From NCBI GenBank assembly GCA_945905915.1, contig CAMDQL010000042.1, forward strand, positions 1-15,346: a stretch of 15,346 bases of DNA. Direction: 5' to 3'. Under the pieces are notes generated by a model. That model saw nothing but the letters and a program-made list of their open reading frames with translations. It had not been told where the DNA came from and made no database searches. This DNA is from Flavobacterium psychrophilum (lineage in GTDB: Bacteria; Bacteroidota; Bacteroidia; Flavobacteriales; Flavobacteriaceae). Below are positions 6,118 to 12,816 of the stretch, piece after piece. A program made the position numbers and the translations under genes. Every line of letters begins with the position of its first letter. Positions within the stretch are counted from its first letter, which is position 1.

Positions 6118-6495
6118 ATGGAAGTTTTAGGAAGAGTAAAATTAATTAATCCTGTTCAACAAGTAAGTGCTTCATTTAAAAAGAGAGAACTTGTTGTTAC
6201 TACAGAAGAGCAATATCCTCAACATATTTTGATTGAGTTTGCACAAGACAAAACTGATTTGTTAAACAATTATAATGTTGGTGAACAAGTAAAAGTTTCA
6301 ATCAATTTGAGAGGAAGAGAATGGGTTAATCCACAAGGAGAAACTAAATATTTCAACTCTATTCAAGGTTGGAGAATTGAAAAAGCACAAGCAGAAGCAC
6401 CAAGCGCACCACAAATGCCGCCTATGCCAGCTGCCGAAGCATTTGAACCTGCAACCAACTTTAAAGAAGAAGAACACGACGATTTACCTTTTTAA
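6118..6495 (+). CDS. DUF3127 domain-containing protein
   Basis: ATG at 6118 gives 125 residues; an in-frame alternative start codon further upstream would overlap the flavin reductase and is unlikely. Residues 1-95 form the DUF3127 domain, starting MEVLGRVKLINPVQQVS and ending near FNSIQGWRIE. The segment KKRELVVTTEEQYPQHILIEF and the motif NLRGREW are typical. It is followed by a Pro/Ala-rich linker (about 97-112) and an acidic end, EEEHDDLPF. That tail resembles in style the acidic C-termini of single-stranded DNA-binding proteins (DDLPF). An OB-like nucleic-acid role is thus possible but unproven. Cotranscribed with the flavin reductase gene 11 nt upstream. Confidence 0.88.
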   Translation: MEVLGRVKLINPVQQVSASFKKRELVVTTEEQYPQHILIEFAQDKTDLLNNYNVGEQVKVSINLRGREWVNPQGETKYFNSIQGWRIEKAQAEAPSAPQMPPMPAAEAFEPATNFKEEEHDDLPF

Positions 6496-6528
6496 CAAAG
6501 AGTAAAGAGAATAGAGTATAGAAAAAAG

Positions 6529-6562
6529 AGTCATTCAAAATTTGCATTTTGAATGGCTTTTT
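6529..6562 (+). terminator. Intrinsic terminator after the DUF3127 gene
   Basis: A 13-bp stem pairs 6529-6541 with 6546-6558 (AGTCATTCAAAAT with ATTTTGAATGGCT, one G-T wobble) around the loop TTGC, followed by a short T run. It separates the flavin reductase operon from aat. Confidence 0.85.
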
Positions 6563-6580
6563 AATTTCACGATAATTAGG

Positions 6581-6616
6581 TCTATTTTCTTTTTTCTCTT
6601 CTCCATTTTCTCAAAA
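6581..6616 (+). repeat. Pyrimidine-rich tract upstream of aat
   Basis: Almost entirely T and C, including TTTTCTTTTTTCTCTTCTCC, just before the aat ATG at 6618. A mirror purine-rich tract lies at 6498-6530 on the other side of the terminator. It resembles the CTTTTTT tract in the receptor gene. No TAnnTTTG promoter is visible here. Confidence 0.5.
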
Positions 6617-6617
6617 G

Positions 6618-7253
6618 ATGTATTTTCTAACCCAAGAACTATATTTTCCGCCAGTAGACACCGCTTCACCTGATGGTATTGTTGCTTTTGGAGGCGATTT
6701 GTCTCCAGAGCGATTGCTATTGGCCTATAATTCAGGAATTTTTCCTTGGTTTGAAGATGACGAGCCTATTTTATGGTGGAGTCCGCCAGAACGTATGGTC
6801 TTGTTTTTTGAAGATTTAAAGATTTCAAAAAGCATGCGAACTATCATTTATCAAAAAAAGTTCAAAGTAACTTTTAATACCGCTTTTAGAGAAGTAATTC
6901 TTAATTGTAAAAAAATTTCCAGAAAAGATCAAATGGGTACTTGGATTACCGATAATATGGTAGAAGCCTATTGCAAATTACACGAATTAGGTATTGCCAA
7001 AAGTGTTGAGGTTTGGGAAAATGATGAATTAGTTGGCGGTTTGTATGGAGTAGATTTAGGCCATGTTTTTTGTGGTGAAAGTATGTTTTCAAAAGTTTCC
7101 AATGCTAGTAAAATGGCTTTTATTGCCTTAGCAAAGCAATTAGAAATGGCCAATTATCGTTTGTTAGATTGCCAAGTGTATAACGATCATTTAGCCAGTT
7201 TAGGTTGCGTAGAAATTGACCGAGACGATTTTTTGAGTGTTTTACAACCCTAA
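6618..7253 (+). CDS. aat: Leucyl/phenylalanyl-tRNA--protein transferase
   Basis: Aat moves Leu or Phe from its tRNA to the N-terminal Lys or Arg of proteins, marking them for ClpS-ClpAP degradation (N-end rule). The 211 residues are close to the usual size, slightly shorter than the E. coli enzyme. Clear family signatures are present: GLVAFGGDLS-like FGGDLSPERLLLAYNSGIFP (residues 24-43), WWSPPERMV, GTWIT, SVEVWENDELVGGLYGV, FCGESMFS and DCQVYNDHLASLG. ATG 6618 gives the normal N-terminus. It has its own spacer after the terminator. Its stop overlaps that of the convergent VF530-family gene (CTAA at 7250-7253), leaving no room for a terminator between them. Confidence 0.96.
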   Translation: MYFLTQELYFPPVDTASPDGIVAFGGDLSPERLLLAYNSGIFPWFEDDEPILWWSPPERMVLFFEDLKISKSMRTIIYQKKFKVTFNTAFREVILNCKKISRKDQMGTWITDNMVEAYCKLHELGIAKSVEVWENDELVGGLYGVDLGHVFCGESMFSKVSNASKMAFIALAKQLEMANYRLLDCQVYNDHLASLGCVEIDRDDFLSVLQP

Positions 7254-7462
7254 AATTTCGGCAATGTTCTTACATACAATTCTTCTACTTTTTTTCTAGC
7301 CCAATCGGTTTTTCTTAAGAATTTTAAACTAGAATTTATAGACGGATTATCTTTAAAACAGTTAATATTAATCAATTCGGCCAAAGTGTCAAAGCCATAA
7401 AAATTCACTAATTGTTCTACAATTTCCTTTAAAGGTTTTCCGTGAAGTGGGTCGTTGCTCAT
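7250..7462 (-). CDS. VF530 family small DNA-binding protein
   Basis: A 70-residue protein matching the VF530/DUF2132 family over its whole length: NDPLHGKPLKEIVEQLV at the N-terminus, then ININCFKDNPSINSSLKFLRKTDWARKKVEELY. The family is small and alpha-helical and has been described as double-stranded DNA-binding; its cellular role is unknown. It starts 3 nt after the stop of tag and is the last gene of the queuosine transporter-tag-VF530 operon. Linkage to a DNA glycosylase fits a DNA-related job, but this is inference. Confidence 0.9.
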   Translation of the reverse strand: MSNDPLHGKPLKEIVEQLVNFYGFDTLAELININCFKDNPSINSSLKFLRKTDWARKKVEELYVRTLPKF

Positions 7463-7465
7463 AAT

Positions 7466-8026
7466 TTATTTTCTTGTTAAGCAATCCATGACATGATCAT
7501 TGAACATTCCTGTGGCTTGCATGTGTGCATAAACAACGGTTGAACCAACAAATTTAAACCCGCGTTTTTTCAAATCTTTACTCAGTTTATCAGAAATTTC
7601 AGTGGTTGCTTTCACTTCGCCCAAATTTTTCGGCTGATTATCTATAGGTTTTCCATTTACAAATCCCCAAATGTATTTTGAAAAAGTTCCAAATTCTTCC
7701 TGCACTTTTAAAAAGGCTTGTGCATTAATGACCGTTGCTTTTATTTTTAATTTATTTCGGATAATTCCAGAATCTTCTGCTAATTCCGCCATTTTTTCTT
7801 CTGAATAATGGGCAATTGTATTCCAATCGAAATCATCAAATGCTTTTCTGAAATTTTCTCTTTTTGCCAAAACGGTATACCAACTCAAGCCTGCCTGAAA
7901 GGTTTCTAGAATCAAAAATTCAAAAATTGTTGCATCATCATATACTGGTTTTCCCCATTCGTTATCGTGATAATTTCGGTATAAATCATCTTTTTCGCAC
8001 CAAGCACATCGGTATTTAGTTTTCAT
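7466..8026 (-). CDS. tag: DNA-3-methyladenine glycosylase I
   Basis: Tag removes 3-methyladenine from alkylated DNA to start base-excision repair. The 186 residues match the family. The N-terminal zinc snap motif is present (C7, H20 in YHDNEWG) together with C-terminal H178 and C182 in DHVMDC. The substrate-pocket region shows LETFQAGLSWYTVLAKRENFR with E41, and the helix-hairpin-helix part shows GIIRNKLKIKATVINA. The ATG at 8026 lies inside the end of the upstream transporter gene, overlapping it by 11 bases, so translation is likely coupled. The VF530 gene follows 3 nt after its stop. Confidence 0.96.
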   Translation of the reverse strand: MKTKYRCAWCEKDDLYRNYHDNEWGKPVYDDATIFEFLILETFQAGLSWYTVLAKRENFRKAFDDFDWNTIAHYSEEKMAELAEDSGIIRNKLKIKATVINAQAFLKVQEEFGTFSKYIWGFVNGKPIDNQPKNLGEVKATTEISDKLSKDLKKRGFKFVGSTVVYAHMQATGMFNDHVMDCLTRK

Positions 8027-8675
8027 GTTTTTCTGTTCCTAAATAGTTGTCAATTAAATAATGTCCGAGATAAATTAAAGGGGTTAATCCTATGGCAATC
8101 AATAATTTTACCGAATATCCTGTAAAAGCAGAGGCTACAAATGTTTCGCTATTTATTTTTCCGGGTAACCAAAAAGCAATTCCTAATACAATGAAACTGT
8201 CAAATAATTGAGAAATAATGGTTGACCCCGTACTTCTTAGCCACAACATTTTTTCCCCGGTTCTATTTTTAAGAAAGTGAAAAAGGGTAACATCAATTAG
8301 TTGTGAAACCAGAAATGCTGTAATACTTCCTACGATAATCCACATGCTTTGACCAAAAACTGCACTAAATTGATCATCCGTAATTAATCCGTCACCCTTT
8401 ACCGCTGGAATATTGAGTCCAATTAGCAATAAAATAAAGGTATATGCAATCAATGTAGCGGTTATTAATGATAATTTTTTTACGCCTTTTTCACCAAAAT
8501 ATTCATTAATTAAATCGGTAGTTATAAATACAATCGGCCAAGGTAAAATACCTAAACTCATTACGTTGTTCCCAATGTAAATGAGTTTACCACCAATTAA
8601 TTCGGCCACTAGTGTATTGGTAATAAAAATACCAGCCAGCACAACATAAATGATGTCTTTTTTTCTGTGGAACAT
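8016..8675 (-). CDS. Queuosine precursor transporter (YhhQ/VUT family)
   Basis: A 219-residue inner-membrane protein with about six hydrophobic segments, in the family (formerly DUF165) that imports queuosine precursors such as preQ0/preQ1 for tRNA modification. Family features include NTLVAELIGGKLI near residue 20, ITTDLINEYFGEKGVKK (residues 51-67), VSQLIDVTLFHFLK and LRSTGSTIISQLFDSFIV. First gene of a minus-strand operon with tag and the VF530 gene, preceded by a TAnnTTTG element only 15 bases before the ATG. No preQ1 riboswitch is visible, as the leader is very short. The substrate is assigned by family only. Confidence 0.93.
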   Translation of the reverse strand: MFHRKKDIIYVVLAGIFITNTLVAELIGGKLIYIGNNVMSLGILPWPIVFITTDLINEYFGEKGVKKLSLITATLIAYTFILLLIGLNIPAVKGDGLITDDQFSAVFGQSMWIIVGSITAFLVSQLIDVTLFHFLKNRTGEKMLWLRSTGSTIISQLFDSFIVLGIAFWLPGKINSETFVASAFTGYSVKLLIAIGLTPLIYLGHYLIDNYLGTEKHEN

Positions 8676-8689
8676 TTCTATCGTTTTAT

Positions 8690-8697
8690 CAAAAGTA
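8690..8697 (-). promoter_or_regulatory. -7 promoter element of the transporter-tag-VF530 operon
   Basis: Reads TACTTTTG on the minus strand, an exact TAnnTTTG match and identical to the rplM element. Transcription would start at about 8683, giving a leader of about 8 bases. Confidence 0.6.
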
Positions 8698-8712
8698 CTA
8701 GATTTAAAACAT

Positions 8713-8746
8713 AAAAAAAAACTTCAACCCGAAGATTGAAGTTTTT
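8713..8746 (-). terminator. Intrinsic terminator of the ribosomal operon after tsf
   Basis: AAAAACTTCAA (8717-8727) pairs with TTGAAGTTTTT (8736-8746) around an 8-nt loop. On the minus strand a U run of eight or more follows. It lies 20 bases after the tsf stop. Confidence 0.92.
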
Positions 8747-8766
8747 ATATGCTTGTAATCGAATGA

Positions 8767-9588
8767 TTATCCTAAAGCAACTCTTTTGAAACCAGTAACC
8801 GTTAAGTTAGCATCTACCGATTTGATATAAGCAGCAACGCTCATAGAACCATCTTTGATGTAATCTTGGTTTACTAAAGTATTGTCTTTGTAGAAACGTT
8901 GGATTTTACCTTTAGAAATATTATCTAACATAGCTTCTGGCTTGCCTTCAGCTCTTAATTGTTCTTTAGCAATTTCGATTTCTTTTTCAATGATTGCAGC
9001 ATCAACACCCGCTTCGTTTAAAGCAATTGGGTTCATAGCCGCAGCTTGCATTGCAATGTTTTTAGCAGCTTCGTCAGCACCAGAAACGTTTGAAGATAAA
9101 GCTACAAGCGTAGCAATTTTACCAGCGTGAATGTAAGATCCAATAAATGCACCTTCTAATCTTTCAAAAGCACCGATTTCAATTTTTTCTCCGATAACTC
9201 CAGTTTGCTCAATTAATTTTTCAGCAACTGTAATTCCGTTAAAATCTGAAGCTAATAATTCGTCTTTAGTAGCAAAATGTAAAGCTTGATTAGCTAAATC
9301 AGTTGCTAATTTTACGAAAGCTTCGTTTTTTCCTACGAAATCTGTTTCACAGTTTAAGGTAATTGCAACAGCAGCCGTTTTGTCTGCGTTAACAACAGCA
9401 ACAGCAGCACCTTCAGTAGATTCTCTATCTGAACGGTTAGCAGCTACTTTTTGACCTTTTTTTCTTAAGTTTTCAATTGCTAAATCAAAATCTCCGTCTG
9501 ATTCCACTAATGCTTTTTTGCAGTCCATCATACCAGCACCAGTGATGGTTCTTAATTTATTTACGTCTGCAGCAGTAATATTTGCCAT
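8767..9588 (-). CDS. tsf: Elongation factor Ts
   Basis: EF-Ts recycles EF-Tu by driving GDP release. The 273 residues are typical of Bacteroidetes. The N-terminal UBA-like domain (about 4-40) contains VNKLRTITGAGMMDCKKAL, and the key contact motif ETDFVGKNEAF has T82-D83-F84, matching the residues that insert near the EF-Tu nucleotide site. The C-terminal part ends FKRVALG. It is downstream of rpsB, the common arrangement, with a 134-base gap that contains a palindromic repeat. A strong terminator follows it. Confidence 0.97.
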   Translation of the reverse strand: MANITAADVNKLRTITGAGMMDCKKALVESDGDFDLAIENLRKKGQKVAANRSDRESTEGAAVAVVNADKTAAVAITLNCETDFVGKNEAFVKLATDLANQALHFATKDELLASDFNGITVAEKLIEQTGVIGEKIEIGAFERLEGAFIGSYIHAGKIATLVALSSNVSGADEAAKNIAMQAAAMNPIALNEAGVDAAIIEKEIEIAKEQLRAEGKPEAMLDNISKGKIQRFYKDNTLVNQDYIKDGSMSVAAYIKSVDANLTVTGFKRVALG

Positions 9589-9639
9589 TTTGTATTTTTT
9601 TTAATTGTTTGTAAAAGTAAAAATCCCAATTACTAAATC

Positions 9640-9715
9640 CCAAATTCCAATTTTACTAAATTGCTAACTAATCGTTAGAACAAGTTTGGAATTTGGAATT
9701 TAATTCTTGGAATTT
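9640..9715 (-). repeat. Palindromic repeat in the rpsB-tsf gap
   Basis: CCAAATTCCAA (9640-9650) and TTGGAATTTGG (9686-9696) are perfect 11-base inverted repeats. Within the loop, CTAAC (9664-9668) pairs with GTTAG (9674-9678), so a long stacked hairpin could form in the mRNA. TTGGAATTT occurs three times (9686-9694, 9693-9701, 9707-9715). No long U tract follows on the minus strand, so it does not look like a normal terminator. Confidence 0.7.
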
Positions 9716-9722
9716 AAATTAT

Positions 9723-10589
9723 TTATGCTTCAGTTTCAGTTGCACTTGTTTCAGTTGTGCTTTCTTCAGCTTCAGTTATACTTTCTTCAGCTTCAGTTGT
9801 AACTGCTTCAATAGTAGTTGTATCAGCTTCAATAGTTGTTGTAGTTGCTTCAACTTCTGTTGCTACTGCCTCTTTAGTTGGTAATTCATCTTTTTCATCT
9901 TTTCTATCAGAAAGACCTTCTACTAACGCAGCAGAAACTAAAGATAAAATTTTATCGATTGATTTAGAAGCATCATCATTTGCAGGGATAACGAAATCAA
10001 TTGGACGTGGGTCCGAATTCGTATCAACCATTGCGAAAACTGGAATGTTTAATTTTTGAGCTTCTTTAATCGCGATATGCTCTGCTTTAACGTCTACTAC
10101 AAATAGAGCTGCTGGAAGTCTAGACATGTCAGCAATAGAACCTAAGTTTTTCTCTAATTTTGCACGTAAACGATCTACTTGCAATCTTTCTTTTTTAGAT
10201 AAAGTTAAGAAAGTACCGTCTTTTTTCATTCTATCGATAGAAGCCATTTTTTTAACCGCTTTACGAATAGTAACGAAGTTTGTTAACATACCACCTGGCC
10301 ATCTTTCAGTGATGTAAGGCATGTTACAAGCTGCTGCTTTTTCAGCAACGATATCTTTCGCTTGTTTTTTGGTAGCAACGAATAATACTTTTCTACCAGA
10401 TGCAGCAATTTTTTTCAGAGCTTCATTAGCTTCTTCAATTTTAGCTGCTGTTTTATATAGGTTAATGATATGAATACCATTACGTTCCATATAAATGTAA
10501 GGAGCCATGTTTGGATCCCATTTACGAGTCATGTGTCCAAAATGAACACCTGCTTCTAATAAATCTTTAACGTCAATTTTGTTTGCCAT
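9723..10589 (-). CDS. rpsB: Small ribosomal subunit protein S2 with acidic repeat tail
   Basis: S2 binds late to the 30S subunit, near S1. The core (about residues 1-228) is canonical: LLEAGVHFGHMTRKWDPNM, RWPGGMLTNF and MVDTNSDPRPIDFVIPANDD are all present. The extra tail of about 60 residues (229-288) is made almost only of Thr, Glu, Ala and Ser, strongly acidic, and built from 7-residue units: TTTIEAD, TTTIEAV, TEAEESI and TEAEEST. Many S2 proteins have short acidic ends, but this repeat form is unusual. It lies 173 bases after rpsI and 134 before tsf, probably in one operon starting at rplM. Confidence 0.97.
   Translation of the reverse strand: MANKIDVKDLLEAGVHFGHMTRKWDPNMAPYIYMERNGIHIINLYKTAAKIEEANEALKKIAASGRKVLFVATKKQAKDIVAEKAAACNMPYITERWPGGMLTNFVTIRKAVKKMASIDRMKKDGTFLTLSKKERLQVDRLRAKLEKNLGSIADMSRLPAALFVVDVKAEHIAIKEAQKLNIPVFAMVDTNSDPRPIDFVIPANDDASKSIDKILSLVSAALVEGLSDRKDEKDELPTKEAVATEVEATTTTIEADTTTIEAVTTEAEESITEAEESTTETSATETEA
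9760..9845 (-). repeat. 21-base tandem repeats coding the S2 tail
   Basis: Units at 9760-9780 and 9781-9801 differ at one base in 21. A second, related pair lies at 9804-9824 and 9825-9845. Each unit is seven codons, so gain or loss keeps the frame and changes only the length of the acidic tail. Confidence 0.8.
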
Positions 10590-10762
10590 TGTGTAATAGT
10601 TTACGTTCCGTGATTAGCAATGTTCCGTTGGGCTTTAAGCTTGAGGCTTCATTTAGATGCTAAACTAATTCCCTTTTGATAAGGAATATCGACAACTTTG
10701 TTTTTAATTCAATTTTAATTGTAAAAATAGTTTTGAAAAAATATTCTGATAAATACCGAATA
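10590..10762 (-). promoter_or_regulatory. Long rpsB leader with small hairpins
   Basis: This 173-base gap is long for a ribosomal operon. It holds TTTAG-ATG-CTAAA (10652-10664), ATTCC (10668-10672) facing GGAAT (10683-10687), and a direct repeat GTTCCGT at 10605-10611 and 10622-10628. I find no TAnnTTTG on the minus strand here. It could be an S2-responsive leader by analogy with other bacteria; this is inference. Confidence 0.35.
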
Positions 10763-11149
10763 TTAACGTTTCGAGAATTGGAATCTCTTACGTGCTTTTT
10801 TCTGACCGAATTTTTTACGTTCTACCATTCTTGGATCTCTTGTTAATAATCCTTCTGGTTTAAGGATCGCTCTGTTTTCAGCCTCAACTTCACACATTGC
10901 TCTTGCAATAGCCATTCTTACAGCTTCTGCTTGTCCTGTAGCACCACCACCATAAACGTTTACTTTAACGTCAAAGTTAGTTGCATTTTCTGTCATAGAC
11001 ATTGGTTGCATTACTTTGTACTGTAAAGTTGCAGTAGGGAAGTAGTTACTAAATTCTCTTTTGTTTACCGTGATTTTTCCTGTTCCTTCTGAAACATAAA
11101 CACGTGCAACAGCGCATTTTCTTCTACCGATTTTGTGAATAACTCCCAT
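10763..11149 (-). CDS. rpsI: Small ribosomal subunit protein S9
   Basis: S9 sits in the head of the 30S subunit, and its C-terminal tail touches P-site tRNA. The 128 residues begin MGVIHKIGRRKCAVARVYV and include the conserved GGGATGQAEAVRMAIARAM. The sequence ends with the basic tail RKKFGQKKARKRFQFSKR; the terminal SKR is the conserved tRNA contact. Its ATG overlaps the rplM stop by one base (TAATG), the classic coupled pair rplM-rpsI. Confidence 0.97.
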   Translation of the reverse strand: MGVIHKIGRRKCAVARVYVSEGTGKITVNKREFSNYFPTATLQYKVMQPMSMTENATNFDVKVNVYGGGATGQAEAVRMAIARAMCEVEAENRAILKPEGLLTRDPRMVERKKFGQKKARKRFQFSKR

Positions 11150-11604
11150 TACTTAAGATCGTTTAGGTTAACAGTTTTTGGTTGTTGAGCGGCATGTTTA
11201 TGCTCAGAACCAACACTTACATTTAAATTTCTGAAAAGTTGAGCTCCTAATTTATTTTTAGGTAACATCCCTTTTACAGCTTTCTCTACTAATAATGCAG
11301 GATTTTTTTGTTGCATTACTTTAGCAGTTAAAGTTCTTTGACCTCCTGGATAACCTGTGTGTCTGATGTACGTTTTGTCATCTAACTTGTTACCAGTAAG
11401 GTTGATTTTTTCTGCGTTGATAACAATTACGTTATCTCCACAATCAACGTGCGGTGTATAACTTGGCTTGTATTTACCTCTTAAAAGCATTGCTACTTTT
11501 GTAGATAAACGACCTAAGTTATGCCCTTCAGCGTCCACAACAATCCACTGCTTGTCTGCAGTCGCCTTGTTTGCTGATACTGTTTTGTAGCTTAATGTGT
11601 TCAC
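11149..11604 (-). CDS. rplM: Large ribosomal subunit protein L13
   Basis: L13 is an early assembly protein of the 50S subunit. The 151 residues include the conserved KQWIVVDAEGHNLGRLST, GKYKPSYTPHVDCGDNVIVI, IRHTGYPGG and GMLPKNKLG. It is the first gene of the rplM-rpsI-rpsB-tsf block, preceded by a well-spaced promoter and a short leader with a 7-bp hairpin at the predicted transcription start. It is divergent from the LacI-family gene. Confidence 0.97.
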   Translation of the reverse strand: MNTLSYKTVSANKATADKQWIVVDAEGHNLGRLSTKVAMLLRGKYKPSYTPHVDCGDNVIVINAEKINLTGNKLDDKTYIRHTGYPGGQRTLTAKVMQQKNPALLVEKAVKGMLPKNKLGAQLFRNLNVSVGSEHKHAAQQPKTVNLNDLK

Positions 11605-11629
11605 AATAATTAATTTAAATTAAACATTC

Positions 11630-11649
11630 CATTCCCAATAAAGGGAGTG
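11630..11649 (-). promoter_or_regulatory. Hairpin at the 5' end of the rplM leader
   Basis: CATTCCC (11630-11636) pairs with GGGAGTG (11643-11649), one wobble, loop of six. It lies directly after the -7 element, so it would form in the first bases of the transcript only if initiation is near 11649; with initiation near 11643 part of it is lost. Role uncertain. Confidence 0.3.
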
Positions 11650-11680
11650 CAAAAGTACAATTAATTATTAGAAATACAAG
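11650..11680 (-). promoter_or_regulatory. Promoter of the rplM-rpsI-rpsB-tsf operon
   Basis: On the minus strand CTTG (11680-11677) is followed by exactly 19 bases and then TACTTTTG (11657-11650), a strong match to the Bacteroidetes TTTG-N19-TAnnTTTG promoter. This is the best promoter in the window, as expected for ribosomal genes. Confidence 0.8.
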
Positions 11681-11787
11681 TAGTGATACTAAAATATTAT
11701 GTAGATCCTGATTTTTGCATTCATTAATATTTGTTTTTTGAAGTTTTAATTATATAATATTGTATTTTTACTTTTTAAATTATAAGC

Positions 11788-12816
11788 ATGAAAGCAAAAT
11801 CCACCTTAAAAAAAATTGCAAAAGAGTTTGAAGTATCTATTTCTACCGTATCAAAGGCATTAAGTGATAGTCCAGAAATTAGCGAAGCAACAAAAATTAA
11901 AATAAAAGAGTATGCCAAATTGCAAAATTATAAGCCTAACAGCATAGCTAAAAATTTAAAAAATCAAAGGACCAATACTATTGGGGTTATTATACCTAAT
12001 ATATTGAATCCTTTTTTTGCAAAAGTATTTAGCGGAATTGAAAAAAGAGCTTTAGAAAGAGGTTATAATGTGATAACGGGTATTTCTAATGAATCACAAA
12101 AAAAAGAAGAACAAGTAATGGATATGCTGAACAATGGAACTATTGATGGTTTCATTATTTCGTTAGCCGAAGAGACCCAATCCGCAAAAAAATATTCTCA
12201 TTTGAAAGAAATTTTAAATAGTGGCACTCCTATTGTAATGTTTGATAGGGTTGCAGATGAAATTAAATGTGATAAAGTAATTGTTGATGATTTAGATTCT
12301 GCTTTTCATGCCACAAATCATTTGATAAATATTGGCTGTAGAAAAATTACTTTGCTTTCAACGATAGCTAACTTAAGTGTTGGAAAATTGAGATTGCAAG
12401 GGTTCAAAAAAGCTATAGAAAGCAAAAAGCAAATTTTGAATGAAGAATTAATAGTACTTGAGAACGATACTGAAATTTTCGAATCAAAATTAAAAGAATT
12501 ATTGTTGTCAAAAAAAATCGATGGAATTTTTGCCTTAAATGAGGTTGCATCTACTATTGCTTTTAAAATGGTTTTGAAGATGGGTTATAAAATTCCTGAT
12601 GAAATAAATATTGTAGGTTTTGCAGATGGTGTTTGGTCAAGAAGATTAACTCCAAGTCTTTCAACAGTTAGCCAACACGCTCCAGAAATCGGAGAAAATG
12701 CTGCAAATCTTTTAATTGATAGACTTGAAGATAAATCTAATAAAGAAATTCCGGAATACAAAACAGTTGTAATTAAAACCGAATTGCGTCAAAGAGAATC
12801 TACTAGAAAACTATAA
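11788..12816 (+). CDS. LacI family transcriptional regulator
   Basis: A 342-residue regulator of standard LacI/GalR layout. The N-terminal helix-turn-helix (about 5-26) reads TLKKIAKEFEVSISTVSKAL; the hinge helix follows near PNSIAKNLKNQ (51-61). A periplasmic-binding-protein-like effector domain (about 62-335) has IGVIIPNILNPFFAKVFSGIE, an MFDRV strand, GIFALNEVAS and INIVGFADG. The effector is probably a small sugar-like ligand by family, but it cannot be named. No sugar catabolic genes are in view. The adjacent minus-strand hydrolase and PnuC-type transporter genes converge on it and their promoter is not shared, so the target is unknown. The stop overlaps the PnuC-type gene by 6 bases. 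Its promoter is not clear: TTTG at 11730-11733 lacks a good -7 partner. Confidence 0.95.
   Translation: MKAKSTLKKIAKEFEVSISTVSKALSDSPEISEATKIKIKEYAKLQNYKPNSIAKNLKNQRTNTIGVIIPNILNPFFAKVFSGIEKRALERGYNVITGISNESQKKEEQVMDMLNNGTIDGFIISLAEETQSAKKYSHLKEILNSGTPIVMFDRVADEIKCDKVIVDDLDSAFHATNHLINIGCRKITLLSTIANLSVGKLRLQGFKKAIESKKQILNEELIVLENDTEIFESKLKELLLSKKIDGIFALNEVASTIAFKMVLKMGYKIPDEINIVGFADGVWSRRLTPSLSTVSQHAPEIGENAANLLIDRLEDKSNKEIPEYKTVVIKTELRQRESTRKL

Noticed and set aside
9757..10059. Plus-strand open frame rich in Ser and Val opposite rpsB
   Set aside because: It is the antisense image of the repetitive S2 tail and has no independent support.
11692..11732. Inverted repeat AAATATTA / TAATATTT upstream of the LacI-family gene as an operator
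   Set aside because: It is AT-only, with 25 bases between the arms, in very AT-rich DNA. LacI-type operators are usually compact with a central CG.
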